Positions 43,367 through 55,863 of a stretch of DNA of 64,000 bases are shown one piece after another; within the stretch, counting starts at the first letter, position 1, and each line of letters begins with the position of its first letter. The notes beneath the pieces were generated by a model. The model searched no databases. It had not been told where the DNA came from and was given only the letters and a program-made list of their open reading frames with translations. A program made the translations under genes and the position numbers. Source of the stretch: Mesostigma viride (lineage: Eukaryota; Streptophyta; Mesostigmatophyceae; Mesostigmatales; Mesostigmataceae); NCBI GenBank assembly GCA_009746045.1, contig RPFO01000648.1, forward strand, positions 526,734 to 590,733, read 5' to 3'.

Positions 43367-46286
43367 TGGTTGATCTCCCTCGATCTGGATTCCCTGATTT
43401 GTCGGGGCGGAGGGAGCGAAGGAGGCGAGGGACGCCGCTGGGTGACAGCACATATAAAAAATAAATAGAGCATTTAATATTTTATAATAGGCCCTGGTCT
43501 TTTATAAGGGGCAGTAGTCACAATGTATAAGGGCCCTGGAATTTAATAAGGGGCGCCAGTGTGGTGGTACGAGATCTGCCCTCTAATAGGGTGTAAGTCC
43601 GTACGAGTAACTTGTAAACTAGTTCTAAGTACTTGGATGTTGTTCCAAGTACTTCACTTGGCCTACAGGGTAGTACAGTCTACTTCAATCTACTTCAAAC
43701 TAGTTCATTCTAGTTCAAACCAGTGCTGACGTGCTTCGGCGTAGCACTGGACGCTCAAGAGGTGAACGGACCTACTGGGGTGTAGTAGACCAAGACTAAA
43801 CGTAGTACAATGTCAAAAGAATTAGTAGGGATGGGTTCCTTGTAGTACAACTGGCCAAGGGTGCTTTTGGCGCCAAAACCAGGTGTACCGGACTTGCATC
43901 CGCCACAGTGGGCAAGTACGCTGCCACTTCGCATGGTGTACGAATATTGTATGGGTCACGGAATTGTGTTTCGACCCGAATTAGAAGGACCTGGGCCGCC
44001 GCCGGCCCAAGTCTGAGAAAAAGTGTTGGCATATAACCAGCCGAGGTGTGCCTGTGCTGGTATTCGTTTTTATTAGTGGTGACGGCCAGCCATGGTGGCT
44101 GGCAATGATTTAAACGAATGCAAAAGGCCTCCCCGAGTCCGGGGGGGCTGGGAATGAATTTTATTTAGAGATGCGCGACGGTGGTCGGCGTCCAAGCGGT
44201 CGTTTGAGGGCCAGTCGTTGAAAATCGGGGCAGAAATTGCGGATTTAGTGCCGAAATCTGCGGTAGGGTGCCGGCAATCTTTTTCGGCCTTAACTGACCT
44301 GGGACGAGGCGAATAAAGGTTGCTTGGACCTGTTTCGATGGTCCTAAACGACGAGCAAAGGTGGCCGGCTGCTGTCCCGTCGTTTGAGGGGTGGGCATAG
44401 AAATTTTGACCCGAAATTGAGTCGCAAGGCCGGAAAGTGCGGTAAGGGAACGAAAATTCTATTTCGGCCCTGGGCGTGCTTGTTCGAGCTGTTTTACGTT
44501 TGATACTGCCTTGCACGATGACCCTCAACGACGAGCGGTGTAAAAAATATAGTAGGCTGCAAAGCCGGCTGCCCAAGATCTGAATGCCGCATCATTAGCT
44601 ATCTTTGGCTCTCGGGGCTTTGCGGGCAGGGCATACCGCGTCACAGCCCGATGGCTTTGATGGAGCGGGTCGGCTGGTCCATTACGTGATGGTAACGTGA
44701 AAAAGAATATGTGGAGCCGAATTTTATGGGGAAAACCGGTGGCTGGAGGAGCGCTGGGTGTGGCTCCCTGGATTTTATTTCTCGAGGGCTTACGTGGTGG
44801 TAGGGCGGCTCGGCGGCCTTGGGCCAGTGGTTGGTTGATCTCCCTCGATCTGGATTCCCTGATTTGTCGGGGCGGAGGGAGCGAAGGAGGCGAGGGACGC
44901 CGCTGGGTGACAGCACATATAAAAAATAAATAGAGCATTTAATATTTTATAATAGGCCCTGGTCTTTTATAAGGGGCAGTAGTCACAATGTATAAGGGCC
45001 CTGGAATTTAATAAGGGGCGCCAGTGTGGTGGTACGAGATCTGCCCTCTAAAAGGGTGAAAGTCCGTACAAGTAACTTGTAAACTAGTTCTAAGTACTTG
45101 GATGTTGTTCCAAGTACTTCACTTGGCCTACAGGGTAGTACAGTCTACTTCAATCTACTTCAAACTAGTTCATTCTAGTTCAAACCAGTGCTGACGTGCT
45201 TCGGCGTAGCACTGGACGCTCAGGAGGTGAACGGACCTACTGGGGTGTAGTAGACCAAGACTAAACGTAGTACAATGTCAAAAGAATTAGTAGGGATGGG
45301 TTCCTTGTAGTACAACTGGCCAAGGGTGCTTTTGGCGCCAAAACCAGGTGTACCGGACTTGCATCCGCCACAGTGGGCAAGTACGCTGCCACTTCGCATG
45401 GTGTACGAATATTGTATGGGTCACGGAATTGTGTTTCGACCCGAATTAGAAGGACCTGGGCCGCCGCCGGCCCAAGTCTGAGAAAAAGTGCTGGCATATA
45501 ACCAGCCGAGGTGTGCCTGTGCTGGTATTCGTTTTTATTAGCCCACCCAACCCACCCTGAGGGAAGTGAGATGGCAGCATCAGCTGGCTGGGGGGGCCTG
45601 CAGATGCTTTATTCACCAATTATGCGACTTTGGTCCAAGAGTCTCTTGTGCGTAAACGTATTTTATTTTGGGGGAGGTGCCTTTCTTGACGGCTTTGGGG
45701 AGCTAAGGACTGTGGTGTTTTGGAACTGGGGGGAGGCAAAATGAGCGGCCTACGTAAAAAGACTTTTGGGCGCTGCCAGGCTGGAACCCTGAGAGCTTTG
45801 GGATGACATCTGTAATGGCATCCAAGAGGTGGCAATTTTAATGGGGGGAGCCTGGTGAGACCGGCTGGTTTTGACGGTTGTGAGGGCTAAGAGCAGGGGC
45901 GCTTGCTCAAGATAGCCTAAGTGACCGGCTAGCTGTCCTGAGAATGGAATGGAGATTACACCTTGCTATGTATGCCGCCGGCAGCCCTCTAGGGCGAGTA
46001 CCTGGGGATGCTTGCACCCCGGGTTACGCCCTGCAAACAGAGGGCTGTGACCGTAGCGGCAGCTTGTGGCATGTGACTTTTGGCGAGTCGCTGGGCCATA
46101 GCACTGGATCGTGACAGTTATGGCATGAGGAGCGCGAGGAGGATGGTGTAGGGTGGAAGTTGGCAGACGTGCCAGCTATTTTCGCTGGACGAGGAGGGGG
46201 GAAAGGTGTGGGGGATTGATTGACCGTACCTTTGGTTGGACGCTGTTCTCTCCTATCCAAGGGGGATCAAGGCATTGTTTGAGACT
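43367..46286 (+). mobile_element. N5: 3'-truncated copy, interrupted by N6
   Basis: A1 43367-44076, interior 44077-44831, then N6, interior resuming near 45667 and stopping at gagact (46286), before the hairpins. There is no B or A2. The 5' end is exact. Confidence 0.82.
44832..45664 (+). mobile_element. N6: solo A plus truncated B2, inserted in N5
   Basis: A is 44832-45541 (710 bp), followed by the C-rich joint and about 103 bp of B2. Compared with N2, about 8 bp of N5 are missing at the insertion point. Confidence 0.82.
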
Positions 46287-46683
46287 CCCTGGGCCCAACC
46301 CATGCGTATTTGATTTGATCTTTTTTTTTTAGTCACAAAAAAGACGTATTTTTTGGTAAACTGCATAAGTATGCCCAGACGTGCGATTTTGGTGCTGCAA
46401 ATTAGCTCCATTCTTTGGTCTGGGTGGGGATTTGAACAAAATATGGTGTTTGGTACACAAGTGGGGGGGGGTTGTCCTAGGCAATCCGTGCTTGTAGGAC
46501 GTGTCGTTGCCAGATTTAGCTCCCTGCACATGTATTGTGATGGGCCTTTAACTCAACAAGTAGTGGGATGCATGCCCAAGGGTCATATTTATGGTCCCCC
46601 ATCATCATTTGCATTGCCAGCATGGGTATTGAGTGCAAAACATGTGTATTCAATTTTGGGGGGGGCAGGTCCGTCCGGACCCC
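46287..46683. other. Right end of M1, non-coding
   Basis: It contains a T10 run (46319-46330), a G9 run (46465-46473), the shared block ggtcatatttatggtccccc and the terminal inverted repeat. Confidence 0.5.
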
Positions 46684-46828
46684 TAAAGGGGACTCGCACG
46701 CCCAAAAGCCTGAAAAACTTACTTTAATGAATATCAGTTCCAATGCTCTTGGGAACCATCTAGTGATGATTGAGTACCATAAATATGATGTTTGGACATT
46801 CATGCCACCACTTGTTGGGGGTACTACC

Positions 46829-47527
46829 AGTTAACGCCAAGCGCATTGGCGTGATCCTGATTCGGCATATCTCTGCGATTCCAGCGGCACCGGAACAAGG
46901 TCATTCCGACAAGTATCAAGAAAGTTATGGCGTTCCGACTTCCCGGTCGCGCGCGAGCGCGAGCCGGCTGTTCTTCTAAGTCGCGCGTGAATATGTGCCG
47001 ACGGCATATGGGGTCGACAGTAATTCCTGGGCTGACAGGAATTAGGTGCTGAACCTACGACGGTATTGGATTAATACGTCGTACGCAGGAAATAGGAACC
47101 TTAACCTGTGGTCTGTTGGTACCGCAGGCTTAGTCCTGGACTATTGGGTGCAGACGCAATAATCACTGTGGACTGTACACTGTGGTCACTGTGCCTGTAT
47201 GGCAGACCTACTGTATAGGATCTGGACGCTGTACAGGTTGTTAATACTGTACCGGGGGTGTTAATACTGAGCAGGCCTACGAGGCTGCTCAGGCCTAGCA
47301 AAGCACAGTGCACAAGTATATAAAGAATAGGCCAGTGCCAACTGGTTAGATCTCTTGCGAGCCCGCCTCACGTGTGTTGCCTTGACTTGGCAAACTCGTG
47401 TCTAAGCACTCACGTGCACGAGTGCTGTAAGCCTATATTTTTAACTAAGCTCCATTCCAACCATTCTCATGATGAATGTATCCGCTTGCATTGGAATCTA
47501 TCTATCCCTACACATTGCGCTTTAACT
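46829..47527 (+). mobile_element. Y: solo-LTR-like insert with AGTTA...TAACT ends
   Basis: 699 bp beginning AGTTAACGCC and ending TTTAACT, flanked by CTACC (46824-46828 and 47528-47532). A TATA-like tatataaag lies near 47317. The 5-bp duplication and internal promoter fit a solo LTR with unusual ends. Confidence 0.5.
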
Positions 47528-49315
47528 CTACCCCCAACCACGCACCGGTGGCGAGCTAAAAATAGAAAAAGACGCTATTTATGAGATATTTTGCCCAAGA
47601 CAAACCACTTATCCAAATGACCTGCCCATACATTCCTGCAAAGTTCCCCCACTTCTAAAAAATCTGGGCTATTCACATGGTCAAAATAATCACATTTGTT
47701 TGAGTTATTAATTTCCCCGCAAAATGGGTACTTTTTTGAGCAAAAAAAAAAAAATCAAATCATCAACACATCGAATGGGGTCATCCATACATGCGAAATT
47801 CCACTGAGTGGGGGGAAACACAACCCCAAAGTTTGAGCTCATTCTGAGAAGCGTAGCTCAATTTATTGATTTTCCTGTGATGCCACCTGGGTAGACGCTA
47901 CAAGAGAATTGAGCTAGTGCTGAGCCAAAATGACATCTGTTTTGCTACCCTAGACACCCAAAAGCATGCCCACTTTGATCACGGAGTGTGGGGAGGATGT
48001 CCGGAGCGTCATACGCCCCACCCCTCCATCGGCACAGCCAGCCTTGTGAGTCTACCCTTATCAACAAGGCTGGTAGGACGACACGCCTGAGCAGCATATG
48101 TAATGCCTATCTCAGGCTAATAATGTGTAATTTTGTGCCAACAACCAAGTTGTTCCACCCAACAACACATCTTCAACACATCTTCAACAAAACCCTCTTC
48201 CAAAATGCCCAACAAGCCGGACACGTGGAGGACCACACACGCAGTATATAAAGAGAAAATAAGCTGACTTTTTATCCAGCCAACCTGTGGCTAGCTGCTC
48301 TGGTTAGCATGACAAAGGCTATCATTTACTCAGTGGGAAAGGTGAAGAGACCATTGGAACAACCTACCTGACGCATGTGCCACCAAAGCATTGTGTCCCG
48401 CAAAATGCACACTGCCCCCTTCCTAAAAAGCACGAGCCACTTTCTTTAGGAGACAGGTGCCAGCTCGTCAGTGTCTGGGGGAATGATGCCGCTGCTTAGG
48501 AAGACCGCGTGAATTTCCTCGAACACAACTGTCTATTAAGCAAAAGAAATTTCAGAGAAGCATGGAAATAAAAGCATTACACCTTCCCGACAGGTTGCGG
48601 GCCACGCGCTGCAGAAAGCCTGGCAGCCACGTCACAGACGAACTTGCTAAAAGACATCCAGGAATCCAGCGATGCAGCGCCAGACCCGCAACTTCCTGGC
48701 AGCATCTGGCCGGAAAGAAGGCAAAAAGCTTACACTCAACGAGCTAAGAAAGCAGGAAAACGCTCGATTAAGACGTTTAATACAAGAACGTACCATAACG
48801 GGCATCTATTCGTGCCCAGGCGCACAAGAAAGGCCACCCTTTCATGGAGAGGTTGGGCGCGCATCGCGCAGGCCTAATGTTATCTTACCACAAAATGACG
48901 GGAAAGGTAAAGATTACAGCGGGAATTTTTACGGCTTTAGAAACGTCATTAAACTAGCCTTCCTTACGACCATCAAAACTGGCAACAATCGACAATCACA
49001 CTGGCAGGCATCCATTATACTTTATTCATCCCGACAGAAATTCAGGCCGGACCCCCCCTGCCGATGGCAAAGAAAAAAGCCCGCGACATTATAGATCGCA
49101 ACCATCCCACCATAAATTAGAATCAGTAACTAATTTTCTCCAACAATCGAGCATTTATTCTGCTTTCCGCGGGCCAGATTTGTCACGTTTCGTCTAAAAG
49201 CAGTCGCCATGGCCACTTCCGCAAGGGGTGCGCGCACCGTGCACCCACTTTTCACGGTACGGAGGGTACCGCGGAATTATTTTGGCGCGGAAAATATTCG
49301 CCGCGCCGAGTCCCC
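47528..49315. other. Main body of M2, non-coding
   Basis: About 1.8 kb. It contains an A-rich run near 47740. Short ORFs near 47990, 48560 and 48670 show no recognisable domain and are probably chance. Confidence 0.45.
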
Positions 49316-49319
49316 TTAA

Positions 49320-49529
49320 GTCGCAGTTTACGCACTTGCTGGTGTGGATCGTGCGGGGCAGGCCGCCATACGTGAGATCGCCATCTGAGGTGCGCCGTCG
49401 TAGCTTGTCACACCGGTAGCAATAGCGCAGGTTGCCTTCCGTCGAATTCGTGAGGATCTGAGCAATACAATGAAGCATCGGGGGGAGGGGGGGGCGGTGG
49501 ATTTCAGGGTTTTTAGAGCTCCGAAGCAC
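49320..49529 (-). pseudogene. G2 upstream coding part, cut off by M2/M1
   Basis: On the - strand the frame reads YCYRCDK...SKCVNCDL, two Cys pairs suggesting a zinc ribbon. If M1 and M2 are skipped it continues as AAEFLRCQRPP at 39892. It is too short to name. Confidence 0.4.
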
Positions 49530-49998
49530 CCACTAGCAGATTTAACGAGGATATTAACCGAACTGAAAATTTTTCGGGAAAAGCTCGTGGTAACGCTAAA
49601 ATAGACTTACCAACGAAGAGAAATTCGCTCTCAGTGCTCGCGGACCCAGTGGTGGCTGGGCTACCGCGATGGTGTGCTTTTTTGCATCTGCAGACAGCAG
49701 CCTGCAAAAGGGTCGGCAGGCTCGTACCCACCCCCGCCCGAAAATTTGTTTCAGCATGCAGCACGTCGGTAAAATAGAAAAAAAATTATCATGAGCGATC
49801 GCACATCTCGGAGCATGTGCAGCAAAATTTTCCAGCGTTTATAATGCTTAAATGCCTCCATCAAGGTCACCGCCATTAAATCAGCCGACATAGCTTTTTG
49901 GCCTCAATTTGCACCGAAATTTGGTCCGTACCGTCCAGCTCAGTCGGGCACGTGGGAGAGAATTTTCCAGCCGGCTCTCCGCAGGAAAAGTTTGATGT
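49530..49998. other. Unassigned sequence left of the P1-like fragment
   Basis: AT-rich with no supported gene or repeat match within the window. Confidence 0.4.
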
Positions 49999-51329
49999 GC
50001 AGCCCAGCGCCAGCGACTCATCTGCAACATGGTGCAGAGCAATGACAAGTTCCTCACCCCTGGCGGCTGTTACCTGCCAGATGTGGGGGCAGTGGCCGAG
50101 ATGGCAGGGGGCCCGCCCAGCAAAACGGCGCCTCGAGCAAAACGGACCTGGAGACGTACTACTACCGCTTCTCCGTGCCAACGGAGTGGCGGGAGTGGTT
50201 CGCGCTGCCCCCAGTCTGGTCGGACGAGGTCGGCCAGCCCGGGGAGCGCCGCCGGCTCTATCCCAGGTTCCGTGTTCTGGTGATGGGGTGGTCCCACTCG
50301 GTCCTGCTGGCGCAGGTGGCGCACATGCAGACCCTGTTCGGGCCGGGGAAGCTGAACCCCGGGCTGAGTGTGAGCGTCCCGATGCATCAACTCGGGGTGC
50401 GCACAGGGAGGACGGGAGTGGATGGAGTTGGGGGGCCTCCGAACTTGACTGGCAGCTGCTGCCCGAGGACCCTCCTCGGCCGGCGCAGTTGGTCATGATC
50501 GACGACCTGGGCACCACACACGCGCGCAGCGCAGCGGAGGCGAACGTGCTGCTGGACCGCGCATGCACCGAGTGGTACGCGCCAGCTGGCCTGGTGGTGA
50601 ATGAGAAAAAGGTCGAGCGGGCGCGGGAGGGTCAAGCTGTTGAGATCCTGGGTATCGAGTTTCACCAAGATGGGAGCTTGTGGCCGTCGGCGAAGCGACT
50701 GGCCCTCCTGGTCCACGACACCGAGGCGGTGCTGGCCCGGGGACGTGCAAGCTACCATGAGTTGGCCTCCCTACTGGGACGCTGGGTATGGATCCAGCTG
50801 CTGCGCAGGAGTCTGCTAAGCACCTGGTTCCACGCCTACAGGATACTCCACCAAGTGCTGGCCCTCCGCAAGGGAGGACGCTTCCAACTCTGGGCAAGTG
50901 TGCGCCAGGAGCTCTGGGCGGCTGTCTGCCTGGCTCCCCTGGTGCATGCGCAGCGCAACCAGCCGCTGGACACCACCGTCGTGGCCAGTGACGCGTCGAG
51001 CCGGGGCTCCGGTGTGGTGTACGCCCGTCTGGCAGAGGCAGACGTGAAGGCTTTGTCCAACTGCCGTGAGATGAAGGGGTGGAAGACTCTGTGTGTCGGG
51101 TCGGAAGAGGTCGGTGTGGAGCGAACGGGGGATCGAGTGTCTCGAGAGGGAACATCGGGCGGTGGCGACCGCCCGCTGGCGTGTGGCGGTGAAACACCGG
51201 TGGAGGGACGCGGGGGCGCACATCAATGAGAAAGAGGCGCGCGCAGCCGTGCAGAGCCTGGAGTGGGGGCTGCGCACGCAGGCGCGGTGGGGGCGACGCC
51301 ACGTACGGCTGGTGGATAACACCGCCGTT
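49999..51329 (+). pseudogene. P1-like ORF2 fragment (RT to RNase H), broken
   Basis: It corresponds to P1 8776-10095 at roughly 95% identity by eye. It has the RT active site (MIDDLGTTH), GLVVNEKK, ILGIEF and the start of RNase H (SDASSRGSG, HINEKE). It lacks the RT N-terminus, the end of RNase H, the 2A motif, the recombinase and all terminal repeats. Frame breaks: a duplication-like change near 50118-50133, a deletion near 50405 and a short insertion near 51130. The right end joins a putative LTR at 51330. Confidence 0.8.
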
Positions 51330-52225
51330 TGTTACGTCCTAAACCTCTACCGCCACCTCTACCTCTACCCGGCCTAACGCTGCCTAAACTAGTAAGGCCA
51401 CCTCTAGTTAATCCCCTAGCGAAAGACGAACGAGACGATCCAGATCTCAAAGCATTTACGTATGTGCTACTATAATACGCCATAAGCCATTGACACAAAC
51501 CCGTTTACTCCAGGAATAGAGGAAGGAAACACAACTACACTGCCATGACCCAAGCTAATATGTGTTTCATTTAACACACGCCGAGTGCCAACACGAGGGG
51601 TAGAACGTGCATAAATGATCACCAACGGTCCAGCATGCTCGGGCCGACATTGCCCTCGCCTACAGATGCACAGATGCACGCTGGTCCACTACATTCTACC
51701 CCAAGGATAAGGACCACTAATAAAGTACGCGGCGCGACGCCCAAAAGCATCCGATGCACCACGGTACTGTTACGAGGACAACAGTGTCCCAGTACACACT
51801 ATACGTAAACCTAGGAACGACCGAGGCAAAAGACCTAATTTACGTCCGTAACTACAACGAATGCTACTACTACTACGCGACGTAACACCTTCCCCACCAC
51901 AAAGGTAGGGAGCCCTCGCCCTACACACAGGGAGGAAACCAAGGGGTAGGAAGAACCTAACGCACCCAGCACACACCAACACAATCGACAGGCCATCCAA
52001 GATACAAAGCACCAACAAGTTAACTCGGTTCCACCCCGAGTGGTGTAGGGTTAACCAGCACCAAGCCTGGTGGGAGGATCCCCTAAGTGCCTGGCACAGA
52101 GGCCTTGCCGGGAGGAACGGCACTGGGCAGGACACACAGAGTGAACAAAGTCAGCACCAAGGACCAAGAACGACCAATCAACTGGCCAGAATATGAGGGC
52201 GACTCTATATACCGGAGGGACAACA
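51330..52225 (-). repeat. Candidate G1 3' LTR
   Basis: On the - strand it begins TGTTGTCCCTCC at 52225, has a TATA-like ggtatatagag about 15 bp inside, and ends CGTAACA at 51330 next to the P1-like fragment. It directly follows the last G1 ORF. No second copy is visible in the window, so this is tentative. Confidence 0.4.
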
Positions 52226-52253
52226 CCCTCAGGTCGGGCCTAAGGCCCTCTAT

Positions 52254-53282
52254 CTAGTTGCCATCAGTCTGGTAGGTAACACGCGAGGCCAGCAGAACAT
52301 CCAGATACGCATGGTAGTGGGCCACGTCGTCCGCGTTATCATGCCTATCTACAGTGAGAAAGACATCGGCCCACACGCCATCAGGGAAAAGGCCCAGAAA
52401 GGCCCAGTAATACCTATGCTGCGTAAGGACCACCTGGCCACGGGCCCAGTCCAAGAAGCCACAGGCAAAGAGGCGTAGGAAAGGCTCTACCGCGATCAAA
52501 CAGAGAGCCCGAAGGAGTAGGCGATGATACCGGATCCGATGACGCAGACTCGTCGGGAAGAACAGATCTAGCAGAGGCTCCACATTAGCCGGCCACAACC
52601 TAATGTGCCGAATCTCACGGGAACGCCACCGCCGAGCGCACTGTCGCGACCCAAACGTCTCTAGATACTCGCTAGCACGAGGGGGAGGATGACCACGGGC
52701 ATCAGGCACTATGTTATCTACACCTTTAACATACTGAAGTTTAAAAGGGGAAAACTGTGCTAAAAACTCCATCCAGCGCGCTTGACGAGGGGTAAGGTTG
52801 GGTTGGGAGAGAAGATGGGTAAGGGGGCGATGGTCCGTTTGTATAACTAATCTATAAGGATCTATCTCACAGGGTTCATTCAGGCAAACATCAAATTGGG
52901 CACCTTTAAGAAAGTGCTGCCACGCGTGGCAACAATACACCACAGCTAAAAGTTCCTGCTGGTGTACAGTATAGTTACGCTCCGCGGGGAGCATTGTCCT
53001 AGAGATATACTCAATTGGTTGTAAGCCCTGACCCTGATCCTGGAGAAGGACTCCCCCTATTGACACTATAGCTACCTTACTAGCGTCTGTAGCTACCACA
53101 AAGGGTTTGGTAGTATCGGGTAGGATGAGTACGGGAGGAGAGAGGAGTAGGGATTTTAAACACTGAAAAGCAGACTGACACTCACTACTCCAGATAAAGG
53201 GGATATCTTTCTTTAATAAATGATTGATAGGGGCTGCTATAGTTGCGAAACGAGGGATAAAACGCCTATAGTAAGAGGCAAT
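52254..53282 (-). pseudogene. G1 pol, RT end and RNase H domain
   Basis: On the - strand, from 53282 the RT thumb/connection reads YYRRFIPRFATIAAPINHLL. The RNase H domain follows (VVATDASKVAIVSIGGVLLQ, YTVHQQELLAVV, VIQTDHRPLTHL), with Asp, Glu and Asp at the expected places. The end is changed: PDARGHPPP stands where the family has a conserved ADALSR-like motif. No integrase follows before the stop near 52254. Confidence 0.75.
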
Positions 53283-53768
53283 AGTTAGTCTCCATGCTTT
53301 GCTGTAGACTAAGTCTCAAAGGCATTGTGAATACAACGTATGAATAAGCCCTGTAAACCTACGTTGGTATGTGAATATAAATACCACGTGGGCTATGCAG
53401 ATAGGAATGCTAGTCGAGTCGCATACGTTTCCCTAGATAATAGGTACTTTGGGTACTGGGGTACGTGACAGATGTCAGTACCCAGTATACGTAGTGTCCT
53501 GTCATTGGACGGTACTAGAGTATCCTAGATAGGGACCGTACTGCAGCGTGCATTAATCTGTGATCACACGATGCAGTGACTAGACTGCTACCTGTCATCG
53601 TGCGGCCTCGGGCCAACGGTCTGCACCCAACGGTCACTGGCGGCGCAGCCAGTGAGAGGAACGTTGATAAAGGGTAAACCTATTTTCTAATGAACCAAGC
53701 AATTCATTGCTCACAGCATACAGTGTTCTCAAGCAATATATCACGTCGTTCATTTCTCATTCCTAACT
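53283..53768. mobile_element. Z: solo-LTR-like insert with AGTTAG...CTAACT ends
   Basis: 486 bp flanked by gcaat (53278-53282 and 53769-53773), splitting the G1 RT codons for FLGIA / SYYRRF. It has a TATA-like tatttatattc (- strand). The ends resemble those of Y. Confidence 0.55.
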
Positions 53769-53962
53769 GCAATCCCTAAGAAACTACGTACACTTTTAAC
53801 GTCCGTAGGGGTAGGCCAATCCTGAATTGACTTAGTTTTATCCGGGTCGGTAGCGACACCGGCGTCTGACAAAACCTGTCCTAAAAATGGTACACTCCTA
53901 CCAGAACGAACTTTAGCACGGCGAGCCCACAAAGAATTTTCAGACATTATTTCTAAGACTTT
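53769..53962 (-). pseudogene. G1 pol, RT palm-thumb junction
   Basis: It reads SVPFLGQVLSDAGVATDPDKT...DVKSVRSFLGIA, the conserved region after the RT active site of Gypsy elements. It is cut on the left by Z and on the right by M3. Confidence 0.75.
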
Positions 53963-53966
53963 CTAG

Positions 53967-55859
53967 GGGGAGGGTCCCATAGAAATATATCAAAACTGAA
54001 ACCCCCTAATAACTACAGAAATGCAACTGACAACCACTGAATGATGTTTGGGGACCATAAACATGATGTTTGGGCATGCATACCACCACTTGTTGGGGGT
54101 ACTACCCCCAGCCATACACCGGCTATGAGCTAAAAATAGAAAAAAACGCTGTCCGGGGCACATCTTGCCCAGAACAGTGGGAGAACCAGTTGCATGAAAA
54201 AAGCACACCCCATATAAAAATGTCATGGGACATGGTTTCTACCTAATTGGATCAACAAAATCAGCACATCCCTTTGAGTTATTAACTTTTGGGCCAAAAA
54301 TACGCTTTTTTAGGCGGGGCGTCCCCATACACACTAATAACACATCAATTAGGCCTGCAAAGCACAAGTCAAATTCTGTGATGACCATAAAAGGCACTGT
54401 CAAAGTTTGGTGGCATTCTGAGCTCAGCTGTAGCAGTTATTAATTTTGGCAGTTGGCCACCTGTGCAGACGCTAAGGAAGGCATTAGTGAGTATTAAGGC
54501 ACACTAACACTTCCTATGCCATCCAAAAGGCTCCTGACCATGCCCAATTCGACCACAATGTACAAGGAGGTGGCTGGGCACGTCATGTGCCCTTGCCTTA
54601 CCTCGACACGGGCAACCTGTTGCGTGTGTGCACAACAATGAGGCAGGTAGCTCTACATGCCTAGCCAACACTTCTAAAGCATATTCCAGGTTTATGGTGT
54701 GGGCATCATCCCAAAACCAAGCTCAAACACACCCTAGAAAGCCATATCCACTAATTGCCCAACAAGGGTAACAACAGACAGTCCACAGAGAAAGCAGAAG
54801 TATCATACATGCTGCTTGCCAAGGCTTCTTACCATGGTTACCTTGCCTTGCTAGCATATGAATTAGGGCTCTCCCATTTTAGTGGGAGAAAGGCCAACAA
54901 GACAACGATAACCCCTACCTACGTGCAGTTCCACCCATGCAGTATGCCCCTTAGAAAAACCACTGCCACCTTTCTTTCCAGCGCAATTGTTTGCCAAGAA
55001 ACAAACTCAAGCTTGTGAGCCTCTAACCACAATGAAGCCTCTGCTAAGGAAGGCCGCGTCAATATTCACACAAAACTGAGTGCTGTTAGCAATCTCCTTC
55101 CAAGAAACCACTCAGCAAATCCCTGACAACTTGACGATATGCCACGGTCACGGTTTGACACGTCCCAGCCATGCAACGTACATAAAAACCACTGAAAGGT
55201 GCCAGGAATCTGGCGATGCGCAGCACGGAATGGCATCATACCTGGCGCTAACTGCACGGAAAGAAGCCGAAAACTTGCGTTGATAACCCATAAAGGAAGC
55301 GAAACATTCATAGGGTCACGTTGATCACACGATCGTACCATTACCGGAATTGTCCTTCGCCCAGCGGCGCAAGAAAGAACAACCTTCCATGGAATAATAA
55401 GACGCGCATCCCGCGAGCCTGGAGAGTGTCTTACCGATCATGACGGAAATCTTGCCGAAACCCAGCAAATTTTTTAAAGCTTTACCAATAACGATTTAAA
55501 CGCATCCTTGACGCTAGGTAAAGCCCATAAAACCTGACAATCACCGCCGCCAGCGTGCATTCTAATTTATTCCTCTCGACAAAAACATCAGATTGGACCC
55601 CCGTGGCGATGGTCATCAATAAAATCATCGACACTGCAAAAAACGCGAACTCCGCTACGAAGTAGTATCATTTACTCATCGTCTTTAAGATTCGCACAGT
55701 TTCTCTGCATTCCGCGAGCTATCTTTTTCTACTCTGCCTGAAAGCACGTCGCCATGGCCAGCTCCGGTAGGGGTGCGCGCCCCGTGCACCACTTTTTCAC
55801 GGTACGGACGGGTACCGCGAATTTTTCGGCGCCAAAATATTCGCGCCGGGACCGTCCCC
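53967..55859 (+). mobile_element. M3: inverted-repeat element in the G1 RT
   Basis: The ends GGGGAGGGTCCC and GGGGACGGTCCC (one mismatch) are flanked by TTAA on the right (55860-55863) and ctag on the left. Shared M blocks: ggggaccataaacatgat (54051), gagctaaaaatagaaaaa (54126), cgccatggcc (55751). Non-coding, 1.9 kb. Confidence 0.65.
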
Positions 55860-55863
55860 TTAA

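Larger units (their letters stand above)
39897..46683 (-). mobile_element. M1: TTAA-flanked inverted-repeat element (N4, N5, N6 nested)
   Basis: The perfect 16-bp terminal inverted repeat GGGGTCCGGACGGACC lies at 39897-39912 and 46668-46683. Its own sequence (39897-39986, 42399-43366, 46287-46683; about 1.45 kb) is non-coding. It shares subterminal blocks (gccatggcgac; ggggaccataaatatga) with M2, M3 and M4. It lies inside G2 and is inverted relative to M2-M4. TTAA insertion is typical of piggyBac-like elements, but no transposase is present. Confidence 0.7.
46688..49315 (+). mobile_element. M2: TTAA-flanked inverted-repeat element abutting M1
   Basis: The ends GGGGACTCG (46688) and its complement CGAGTCCCC (49307-49315) are flanked by TAAA (46684-46687, shared with M1) and TTAA (49316-49319). 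Own sequence is about 1.9 kb with no supported ORF. It carries the shared blocks gagctaaaaatagaaaaag (47551) and cgccatggcc (49205). Element Y is nested within it. Confidence 0.7.

Noticed and set aside
47988-49094. Short ORFs in the body of M2 as a possible transposase
   Set aside because: They are short and overlapping, have no conserved motif and are not shared with M3 or M4.
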